From JAGLTN01 sp023135255 (GTDB lineage: Bacteria > Planctomycetota > Phycisphaerae > Sedimentisphaerales > Anaerobacaceae), in contig DAOWCP010000036.1 in the NCBI GenBank assembly GCA_030639495.1, forward strand, positions 1-22,804: a DNA stretch of 22,804 bases, in the 5' to 3' direction. This document shows positions 15,157-21,680 of the stretch, in pieces. Position numbers and translations under genes: made by a program. The notes beneath the pieces were generated by a model that searched no databases, was not told the origin of the DNA, and worked only from the letters and a program-made list of their open reading frames with translations. Each line of letters starts with the position of its first letter. Position 1 is the first letter of the stretch.

Positions 15157-15738
15157 ATGAAAATACCTGAATTAAAAAATCCGGCAAAATATACTGGTCT
15201 TTATATCGTTGACTTCGGCGATTTTTCGAGTACCGGCTTTACTGCTAAGGAAGTAGCCCAGTTAATAGAAAGCGAAAAGTATAAAGACTGCAAAGTCTAT
15301 AAGATACACAATGCATATCCCAACGGCAAAGTTGAGCTCAGGGGCGTGCAAAAAGAAATATTTCAGCTCGAATCCGGAATGTTTTTCTACAGCTATGACC
15401 AAATAAGTGCAACGAAAGATTATAAAAACATGGTAGCTTTAGCAGTCAAAACTGCCCCGCCTTGCCAAAGTAAAACAGAGCTTTCAAAATACGAAGATGG
15501 CAAATATGTCATCGCTTATATATACCCCGCTGAATATGAAGACGAAGTAAGCCAATGGTTGATCGAAGGCGATTATAAAACCAAAGGCCCCGCAGAGGGT
15601 GGAACCAGCGCAGTTGGGAGATATTACGATAGCAAAATTGAAACCATTGAAACTCATCAGCTCTTTGCCGCTGATACCCTTCAAAGTCGAACCGGTATCG
15701 AATTGGTTGAGAATCTAAAAGTTGCGCTGCAAAGATAG
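15157..15738 (+). CDS. hypothetical protein, 193 aa, coupled to tyrS
   Basis: I do not recognise a family. The frame starts 1 nt after the tyrS stop and should be translated by coupling, since no separate Shine-Dalgarno sequence is visible. The protein is soluble and mixed alpha/beta in composition, with no signal peptide or membrane span. Notable segments are YTGLYIVDFGDFSSTGFTA near the N terminus, VYKIHNAYPNGKVELRG, a MVALAVKTAPP stretch, and an ELSKYEDGKYVIAYIYPAEYEDEV region near the middle. The balanced composition and tight spacing argue for a real gene. It may be a lineage-restricted protein; nothing in the sequence ties it to aminoacylation. Confidence 0.8.
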   Translation: MKIPELKNPAKYTGLYIVDFGDFSSTGFTAKEVAQLIESEKYKDCKVYKIHNAYPNGKVELRGVQKEIFQLESGMFFYSYDQISATKDYKNMVALAVKTAPPCQSKTELSKYEDGKYVIAYIYPAEYEDEVSQWLIEGDYKTKGPAEGGTSAVGRYYDSKIETIETHQLFAADTLQSRTGIELVENLKVALQR

Positions 15739-15768
15739 TCTTTCGCTCATTTAACCTGGAATAGTAAA

Positions 15769-15981
15769 ATGGCCCGTCAAAAGAAAAAAAATAAATTCGT
15801 CGGGTTCTGGGCTGCTGTCCTGCTGCGTTTTTCCAGCAGAAAAAAACATCCAATTACCGGGCAGGATCTAAAAAAAACTGAATTCAAAACTGACAGCCGA
15901 GCTATCGGGGTAAATTTCAACGATAAGATACGCCGGGTTTTCAGACCAAAATGGCTTAAAAAACACACCCAGTCAAAATAA
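15769..15981 (+). CDS. small highly basic protein, 70 aa, unknown
   Basis: The frame lies 30 nt after the preceding stop in the same direction. The protein is strongly basic, with a Lys-rich N terminus (MARQKKKNK), a short hydrophobic patch (FVGFWAAVLLRF), then SRKKHPITGQ, a DSRAIGVNFNDKIRRVF block and a basic tail. Such composition suits nucleic acid, ribosome or membrane-surface binding, but I know no family. The ribosome binding site is weak (CCTGGAATAGTAAA). It could be the third gene of the tyrS transcript. A reading frame on the opposite strand is phenylalanine-rich and looks like a shadow. Confidence 0.6.
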   Translation: MARQKKKNKFVGFWAAVLLRFSSRKKHPITGQDLKKTEFKTDSRAIGVNFNDKIRRVFRPKWLKKHTQSK

Positions 15982-16066
15982 TTTTCAAACCTTTGACGCT
16001 TCCAATCGTATTAATTAATGCAAGCGAAAAGTTTTGCAGCTGGTGAAAATGACTCTCTCCTCTCCG

Positions 16067-16095
16067 GTATCGCCCTGTTAACAACGGGGCGATAC
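16067..16095. terminator. strong hairpin between convergent transcripts, possible bidirectional terminator
   Basis: GTATCGCCC (16067-16075) pairs perfectly with GGGCGATAC (16087-16095). The stem extends through a T-G wobble and GTT/AAC to a 3-nt loop, about 13 pairs in all. It lies 85 nt after the 70-aa frame and 27 nt past the secA stop. There is no clear T-run on either strand, so termination is inferred from position and stability. Confidence 0.5.
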
Positions 16096-16122
16096 TTGTA
16101 TGCAAATCGGAGATAGACCTTA

Positions 16123-19100
16123 TTAAAGGCCTTTGCCGCAGCATTTTTTGTACTTCTTACCTGAGCCGCAAGGACATGGGGCGTTCCTGCCGACTTTAGG
16201 TGTTTCAATTTTGATCTGCTTTGTTCTTCTTTCACCCTGAGGCACCTGTGCGGCAGCTCTTTGTTTTTCCGCCATTGCAAACTGGCTGACTTCATCGTGG
16301 GCAGCCTGGCTGACGTTCCAGACGCTTTTAGATTTCGTACCGGCTTCAAGGTGAACCTTGAAAACAATATCTGTGATTCGCCCTTCGATAGTTTCGAGCA
16401 TCTCCTGGAACATCCGATAGCCTTCACGTTTGTACTCGGTCTTAGGGTCTTTTTCCGCAAACGACCGCATCCAGATACTATCTTTGACATGGTCCATATT
16501 ACGCAGCTGATCTTTCCACGCTGAGTCATAAACCTGCAGCAGAATATACCTTTCCAGATCGCTAAGCTCTTTGCGCATGGATTCATTAGCCGCTCGATAA
16601 ATTTCCCCGCCATCTTCTGTGATATCATCGGCAGTTAAAGATGCCTCGAACCTGTCATTGAACCAGTCGATAAATTCATCCCGCCCCAAAGAATTCTTTC
16701 TATCATCAATTATCTGCTCTAACTTTCCATCGTTATAGCTCTGGCTAAGTTCGAGCAATTGTCGATGCAGCTTTTGCGGGGTAATGTCCTGCAATTTCCC
16801 GGCAGAAAGATCCGCATCATATTTTTTATTTGCCCATGTCGCCAAAGTTTCATAGCCATAGATATTGGGCCCTGACGGTCCAAACACCATGCTCATCGCA
16901 AATTCGACAGGGTATTCGATCTCCCTTTGTTTATATTTTTCGTCACCCTTTTCAACAAGCAGATCATGTACCTCTTGAGATTTTAGGCCTTTTAATTTTT
17001 CGATGTCGAGCTTTATATCAAATCGGCCCTGCGCCCAGTCAAGAAGTGTGCGAACTTTAAAATCAGCTTTTAGAAACTCCACTAAAGTAGAGCAGTCTTT
17101 TTTCTCAACCTGCTCAGCAGATGCTTCGATCAACTGCTCTTCAATTTCCTCAGGCGAAAGATTTTTTATTTTAGATGGGCCAAGATTAACCTTAAAGCTG
17201 CTCATTGCCCATTTCGACAGTCCGGCAGTATCCCATGATGACGGGTCGCTGTAATCTTCCAGATATTCACCGATAGAAAGTGAAATATTATTGGCAACGT
17301 CAGCTTTGGCAAGTTTCTTAATTTCAAACTCAATATCGCCAAGCTCCAGCCCTTTAATGTCAGGGGCTCTCAGATCAACGCCGAAATTCTTCGCCGACCA
17401 TTCAGCAATACAGATATAAGGATAATCATCTTTTAAAATAGTATCGCAGCTTTTGGTTATCGCCGCTTCGATCATTTCCTGAATGATGCTCTTGAGACCA
17501 ACGCCGGCGAGAATGTTTTTCCTTCTCGAATAGAAAATATTCCTCTGGTAATCCATTACCTCGTCATATTCGAGAACGCTTTTACGCATCTCGTAATTTC
17601 GCTGTTCAACTTTCTTCTGTACCTTGGCGATCTGCTTACTGATAAAAGGATGGTATATCGGCTCACCTTCCTCCCAACCGACCATGCTTAACAGCTTCGG
17701 TATTTTTTCTCCACCAAAATAAATCAGTATCTCATCATCAAAACTCAAAAAGAACTGACTTGAACCGGCATCGCCCTGTCTGCCGCATCGACCTCTAAGC
17801 TGATTGTCGATTCTGCGGGCTTCATGTCTTTCAGTACCAAGAATATGCAAACCGCCGATCTTGGCAACACCTTCGCCGAGCTTGATATCAGTACCTCTAC
17901 CAGCCATATTAGTAGCGATGGTGACATTGCCTCTCATTTGCCCATTTCTTGTCTTATGCTGGAAACCTGCTTTTGCTACAATAACAGCTTCTCTTTCGTG
18001 CTGCTTGGCGTTGAGGACTTCATGGTCCAGACCATATTTTTTGTCAAGTGCATTTGAGATAGCTTCACTTTTTTCGATGCTGACAGTACCAACAAGAACA
18101 GGCCTGCCCAGAGAGCTTACCTCGTGTATCTCATCTACGATAGCATTGAATTTTTCCCGCATAGTTTTATAAATAACATCATTGCGATCATCCCTGATAC
18201 AAGGCTGGTTTGTCGGAATAACAATAACATCCAGGCCGTATATACTCATTAGCTCATCAGCTTCGGTTTCTGCGGTACCGGTCATACCGGCAAGCTGCTC
18301 ATAAAGCTTAAAGAAATTCTGCAATGTCACGGTGGCAAGAGTCTGACTTTCTTCTTTTACAGTCACCGCCTCCTTAGCCTCAACCGCCTGGTGCAAACCA
18401 TCTGACCATTGACGCCCTTCCATAAGCCTGCCCGTAAATTCATCGACTATGACAACCTTACCATCTATAACGACATAGTCTTTTTCTCTCTCAAATGTAA
18501 CATGCGCCCGCAGACTTTGTTCAAGAAGGTGAGGCCATTCCATATTCGAGCCGGTAAAAAACGAACCAACACCCGCGATCTCCTGTGCCGAACCAATACC
18601 TTCATGAGTAAGATGTACAGATTTTTTGTCATACTCAACTTCGTAATACTGAGTAATACTCATTATCCGCTGGGATGCCGAATCCATTTCCTGCTGAGCT
18701 TTTTCAATTACCTGTTGAGCTTTTTCAATTCTTTCAGGATTCTTTTCTTTTTTAGCTTCAGCTATTTCTCCATGAGCATTTGCTATTATTTTTTCACAGC
18801 TGTCAATTTTATTCTTTACGCTGTCATAGATGCTCTGCTGTGACATGAGTTTCCTGGAGACCTGGTCAGCTTTTTTATACCTGGTGACATCATCGAATGC
18901 CGGACCTGATATGATCAAAGGAGTTCTTGCCTCATCGATCAGAATTGAATCAACCTCATCGATCAAAGCATATTCCAGATTGCCCTGCACCATTTGCCCA
19001 AGTGATATTTTCATATTGTCACGCAGATAGTCAAAGCCGAACTCGTTATTTGTGCCGTAAGTTATATCACTTTCGTACTGCTGCTTTCTGACCTCGCCTG

Positions 19101-19602
19101 CGGTATCCTGGTCTGCCTGTATCGCACCAACTGTCAAACCGAGAAACTCGTACACAGGCCCCATCCACTCGGCATCACGTTTTGCAAGATAGTCATTTAC
19201 CGTAACAATATGAACTTTTTTACCGCTCAGGTAAACCAGATATGCTGCTAATGTAGCGACAAGCGTTTTGCCCTCACCGGTTGCCATTTCTGCTACTTTG
19301 CCCTGATAAAGAACATTACCGCCGACAAGCTGAACATCAAAATGTCTCATCTGAATATTTCTTCTGGCTACTTCTCTTACAACAGCAAAAGCCTGTGGAA
19401 GTATCTCGTCAGGTGCCGTGCCATTGTTGAGCATAGCTTTAAATTCCGCGGTCTTACCCCTGAGCTGCTCATCGCTAAGTTGCTCTATCTCTGATTCGAA
19501 CTCCCCCGCCTGCAAAGCAATGTTCATGTAAGCTTTAACGATACGCTGATTACGAGAACCGAATATCTTAACGAGAATTTTGCTGAACTTTTCAAATGCC
19601 AT
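16123..19602 (-). CDS. secA: preprotein translocase ATPase SecA, extended form
   Basis: SecA is the ATP-driven motor that pushes unfolded preproteins through SecYEG. Visible parts are Walker A ATGEGKT (about 107-113), the DEAD-like segment ALIDEVDSILIDEARTPLIISG, GRLMEGRQWSDGLHQAVEAKE, GMTGTAETEADEL, NMAGRGTDIKL, the GLHILGTERHEARRIDNQLRGR helicase motif, and a C-terminal zinc motif CPCGSGKKYKKCC. At 1159 aa it is far longer than E. coli SecA (901). One insertion, about 254-316, is Glu/Lys/Gln-rich and probably coiled coil, in the preprotein cross-linking region; others lie in the C-terminal half. ATG 19602 is chosen because the in-frame ATG at 19650 reads through repeat copy C. No good Shine-Dalgarno sequence is seen. 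It is the second gene after efp. Confidence 0.97.
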   Translation of the reverse strand: MAFEKFSKILVKIFGSRNQRIVKAYMNIALQAGEFESEIEQLSDEQLRGKTAEFKAMLNNGTAPDEILPQAFAVVREVARRNIQMRHFDVQLVGGNVLYQGKVAEMATGEGKTLVATLAAYLVYLSGKKVHIVTVNDYLAKRDAEWMGPVYEFLGLTVGAIQADQDTAGEVRKQQYESDITYGTNNEFGFDYLRDNMKISLGQMVQGNLEYALIDEVDSILIDEARTPLIISGPAFDDVTRYKKADQVSRKLMSQQSIYDSVKNKIDSCEKIIANAHGEIAEAKKEKNPERIEKAQQVIEKAQQEMDSASQRIMSITQYYEVEYDKKSVHLTHEGIGSAQEIAGVGSFFTGSNMEWPHLLEQSLRAHVTFEREKDYVVIDGKVVIVDEFTGRLMEGRQWSDGLHQAVEAKEAVTVKEESQTLATVTLQNFFKLYEQLAGMTGTAETEADELMSIYGLDVIVIPTNQPCIRDDRNDVIYKTMREKFNAIVDEIHEVSSLGRPVLVGTVSIEKSEAISNALDKKYGLDHEVLNAKQHEREAVIVAKAGFQHKTRNGQMRGNVTIATNMAGRGTDIKLGEGVAKIGGLHILGTERHEARRIDNQLRGRCGRQGDAGSSQFFLSFDDEILIYFGGEKIPKLLSMVGWEEGEPIYHPFISKQIAKVQKKVEQRNYEMRKSVLEYDEVMDYQRNIFYSRRKNILAGVGLKSIIQEMIEAAITKSCDTILKDDYPYICIAEWSAKNFGVDLRAPDIKGLELGDIEFEIKKLAKADVANNISLSIGEYLEDYSDPSSWDTAGLSKWAMSSFKVNLGPSKIKNLSPEEIEEQLIEASAEQVEKKDCSTLVEFLKADFKVRTLLDWAQGRFDIKLDIEKLKGLKSQEVHDLLVEKGDEKYKQREIEYPVEFAMSMVFGPSGPNIYGYETLATWANKKYDADLSAGKLQDITPQKLHRQLLELSQSYNDGKLEQIIDDRKNSLGRDEFIDWFNDRFEASLTADDITEDGGEIYRAANESMRKELSDLERYILLQVYDSAWKDQLRNMDHVKDSIWMRSFAEKDPKTEYKREGYRMFQEMLETIEGRITDIVFKVHLEAGTKSKSVWNVSQAAHDEVSQFAMAEKQRAAAQVPQGERRTKQIKIETPKVGRNAPCPCGSGKKYKKCCGKGL

Positions 19603-19606
19603 AGAT

Positions 19607-19680
19607 ACTAATCCCAATTGAATTTTACCATTTATCCGCGGGTATCCCAATATGTCGGGACATTACCCTTAAGGGTATAG
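19607..19680 (+). repeat. intergenic repeat copy C, short variant (between efp and secA)
   Basis: The first 38 nt (19607-19644) match the left arm of copy B with three mismatches. The last 17 nt (TACCCTTAAGGGTATAG) are identical to the end of copy A. The central ~45 nt are replaced by a different 19-nt stretch containing TCCC...GGGA. It ends 4 nt before the secA start codon. Confidence 0.85.
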
Positions 19681-19710
19681 GCCAATCCAAAAATATAAAC
19701 AGTCAGATAG

Positions 19711-20268
19711 TTATTTCGCTCTTGTAAGATATTCACCGGTTCGGGTGTCTATCCTGAGAATCTCACCAATTTTAATGAAAGGCGGAACCTGAACCACCAG
19801 ACCAGTCTCAAGAGTCGCAGGCTTATACTGGTTGGTCGCAGTAGCGCCTTTAATTTCCGGTGCGGTATCCGTCACCTCAAGATCAACCGTATTCGGCAGA
19901 TTCACTATTACAGGTTTGCCCTCATACATCGAAACTTCCAGCTCAGTATTAGGCTTAAGATATTTACTTCCATCGCCGAATGTTTCATCATCAAGGCTGA
20001 GCTGTTCATAATCAGCCGTATCCATCAAAACATGCTCACTACCTGCCGAGTAAAGATATTCGTATTTTCTCTTATCGAGATAGGCCTCTTCAACAGACTC
20101 ATCGCTTCTAAGACGAATATTCTGAATAGAACCATCCTCCAGCTTCTTTATTTTTGTCTGGAAAACAGCACCGCCCTTGCCAAGTTTGACATGCTGATAA
20201 TCAACGATCCAGTAAAGTTTGCCATCGACCAGTATAGTCTGGCCTTTCTTCATTTCCGATGCTTTCAT
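19711..20268 (-). CDS. efp: translation elongation factor P
   Basis: EF-P binds ribosomes stalled at polyproline and stimulates peptide-bond formation. The 185-aa protein has the three-domain layout: a KOW-like N terminus (KKGQTILVDGKLYWIVDYQHVKLGKGGA), a central OB domain with DKRKYEYLYSAGSEHVLMD, and the C-terminal OB signature ATNQYKPATLETGLVVQVPPFIKIGE. The tip lysine that is modified in E. coli (Lys34) corresponds to Lys31 here, in LGKGG rather than PGKGQ. No lysyl-modifying genes lie nearby. GGAG lies 8 nt before the ATG. It is the first gene of the efp-secA transcript. Confidence 0.97.
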   Translation of the reverse strand: MKASEMKKGQTILVDGKLYWIVDYQHVKLGKGGAVFQTKIKKLEDGSIQNIRLRSDESVEEAYLDKRKYEYLYSAGSEHVLMDTADYEQLSLDDETFGDGSKYLKPNTELEVSMYEGKPVIVNLPNTVDLEVTDTAPEIKGATATNQYKPATLETGLVVQVPPFIKIGEILRIDTRTGEYLTRAK

Positions 20269-20312
20269 TTATTACTCCAACAATAATCATTTCCAAAAAA
20301 AAACAAGCTATA

Positions 20313-20341
20313 AGTATCGCAAAATAAGGATAATATGTCAA
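20313..20341 (-). promoter_or_regulatory. predicted promoter of efp-secA
   Basis: On the minus strand: -35 TTGACA (20336-20341), 17-nt spacer, -10 GATACT (20313-20318). It lies 44 nt upstream of the efp start. It is back to back with the promoter at 20367, with 25 nt between the two -35 boxes. Confidence 0.55.
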
Positions 20342-20366
20342 GACATCTGTTTGGCTGGGATTTTGC

Positions 20367-20395
20367 TTGCATTAAAGCAGGTATTATGGTATAAT
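20367..20395 (+). promoter_or_regulatory. predicted promoter of the SUMF1-type gene
   Basis: The -35 box is TTGCAT (20367-20372) and the -10 box TATAAT (20390-20395), with a 17-nt spacer. Transcription should start near 20402, leaving an 87-nt leader that contains a terminator-like hairpin. Confidence 0.65.
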
Positions 20396-20409
20396 TCTGG
20401 CGTTTTAAT

Positions 20410-20450
20410 CGGAGGGGAGAGGTGGTCTGTGGCTCCCTCCCGTTTTTCTT
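20410..20450 (+). terminator. terminator-like hairpin in the 5' leader of the SUMF1-type gene (possible attenuator)
   Basis: CGGAGGGGAG (20410-20419) pairs with CTCCCTCCCG (20433-20442) with one mismatch and one wobble around a 13-nt loop, followed directly by TTTTTCTT. It starts 15 nt after the -10 box and precedes the ribosome binding site by about 30 nt. No plus-strand gene upstream needs a terminator. Confidence 0.6.
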
Positions 20451-20488
20451 ATATATTTTTCAAAGATAATCTTTTAGGAGATTTTGTT

Positions 20489-21373
20489 ATGAAAAAAATA
20501 ATTTTAATTTTGGCTGTAGTTCTAATTGCATTTTCAAAAAAACAGGCTTTCGCGGCTTGTCCTTCTGCTGATTTGACAGGTGACTGTAAGATTAACTTCG
20601 ATGATTTTGCGGTACTTGCATCGCAATGGCTGGATGAAGGCGTACCTGAACCAAACGGTATGGTCTGGGAGGATATTAACGACCCGGGTGTATCAGGCCA
20701 TGAAGGCTTTATTGGCGAAATGAGTAAATACGAAACGACCAACGCTCAGTATTGCCAGTTCCTCAACGCCGCCTTGGCAACCGGTGATGTAATTGTTGAT
20801 GTTAGTCATGTCAAAGGAGCCGATGGTTCAAATAGCGGTGTGGATTTTGTTGGTCAGACGTATTACTACCTTGATGGTCCTGGTTTTACTTACAATGAAG
20901 CGACCAACGGTGGAGCAGCAAGGATAAACTTCAGTGGTGGTGTATTCACCGTTGACAGCGGCTTTGATAATCATCCTGTAACCTATGTAAGCTGGTATGG
21001 TTCAACAGCTTTTTGCAACTATTACGGGTACAGACTGCCTACCGAATGGCAGTGGCAGGCAGTAGCTGACTATGACGGAAGTTACACTTATGGTTGCGGC
21101 ACAAGCATCAATAACAATATTGCTAACTATTCTGGTTCGACACATCCTGATGGCACTACTGTTGTTGGCAGTTTCGGTACTTACGGTTACGGAATGTGCG
21201 ATATGGCAGGCAATGTTTTGGAATGGACAGACAGCCTCTATCTTGGCGGCAGCGATCGTATCATCCGCAGCAGCCACTGGTACAACGGCGACATCTACTG
21301 TACTGTTGCGTGGATGAACATCGGCATCCCTCACAACACGAGCTATACCGTAGGATTTCGTGTATGTCGTTGA
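20489..21373 (+). CDS. secreted SUMF1/formylglycine-generating-enzyme-like protein with dockerin-like motif
   Basis: The 294-aa protein has a Sec signal peptide (MKKIILILAVVLIAF then SKKQAFA, cleavage near 22). Next comes a single dockerin/EF-hand-like calcium loop, DLTGDCKINFDDFAVLASQWL (28-48), a frequent mark of secreted proteins in Phycisphaerae. The rest is a SUMF1 domain: EMSKYETTNAQYCQFLNA, HPVTYVSWYGSTAFCNYYGYRLPTEW, GMCDMAGNVLEWTD and the terminal VGFRVCR. True formylglycine-generating enzymes use two cysteines just before the last block; only one (Cys271) is seen here. So this is more likely a binding or structural SUMF1-like protein than a sulfatase activator. AGGAG lies 8 nt before ATG 20489, which is chosen over an in-frame ATG at 20219 that lacks a signal peptide. 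Confidence 0.88.
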   Translation: MKKIILILAVVLIAFSKKQAFAACPSADLTGDCKINFDDFAVLASQWLDEGVPEPNGMVWEDINDPGVSGHEGFIGEMSKYETTNAQYCQFLNAALATGDVIVDVSHVKGADGSNSGVDFVGQTYYYLDGPGFTYNEATNGGAARINFSGGVFTVDSGFDNHPVTYVSWYGSTAFCNYYGYRLPTEWQWQAVADYDGSYTYGCGTSINNNIANYSGSTHPDGTTVVGSFGTYGYGMCDMAGNVLEWTDSLYLGGSDRIIRSSHWYNGDIYCTVAWMNIGIPHNTSYTVGFRVCR

Positions 21374-21512
21374 GTTCTGTTTCTCGCATGGCGGTACGAC
21401 CAAAATGTAATTGCAAGGAATGTTGTTTGGTGATGACCGATGGCAGCTATAAAATTGGTTTGCCGGAAATAATTCTCACACACCACAAAAAGCTGCGAAA
21501 AAGAAAAAATTC

Positions 21513-21541
21513 TTGACAATTAAAGGCCGTTTTGGTATAAT
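21513..21541 (+). promoter_or_regulatory. consensus sigma70 promoter of the GLUG-repeat gene
   Basis: TTGACA (21513-21518) and TATAAT (21536-21541) are separated by exactly 17 nt, a perfect consensus match. The leader to the start codon is long, about 130 nt. Confidence 0.78.
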
Positions 21542-21551
21542 GCCTACTTCG

Positions 21552-21572
21552 AGCGGAGATTTATCGCTTTTT
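21552..21572 (+). terminator. short terminator-like hairpin in the leader of the GLUG gene
   Basis: AGCGG (21552-21556) pairs with TCGCT (21564-21568) including one wobble, followed by five Ts. It starts 10 nt after the -10 box, as in the leader at 20410. The stem is short, so it is weak on its own. Confidence 0.35.
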
Positions 21573-21680
21573 AAGCCCTTTTAGATAGTTATAAAAAAAC
21601 AAAGTACGGTTTTTGGAAACAATGTTTGAAGGTTAATTCTAATAATTAGAACTTTATTTTTAAGCTGGAAGGGATATTTT

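Larger units (their letters stand above)
21374..21680 (+). other. intergenic region between the SUMF1-type and GLUG genes
   Basis: This is 307 nt with no convincing gene. A 42-codon cysteine-containing frame (21388-21516) has no ribosome binding site. The second half holds a consensus promoter (21513-21541), a short hairpin with a T-run (21552-21572) and a 15-nt palindrome (21637-21651: TTCTAAT, A, ATTAGAA) ahead of the ribosome binding site GGAAGGG. Confidence 0.7.

Noticed and set aside
19603..19650. Sixteen extra residues at the SecA N terminus from ATG 19650
   Set aside because: This stretch is a translation of intergenic repeat copy C, and SecA proteins normally begin close to the FSKILVKIFGSRN block.
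21388..21516. 42-codon frame with a CxCxxCC motif and a basic tail after the SUMF1-type gene
   Set aside because: It has no Shine-Dalgarno sequence, and its end overlaps the -35 box of the next gene's promoter. Composition alone does not support a gene.
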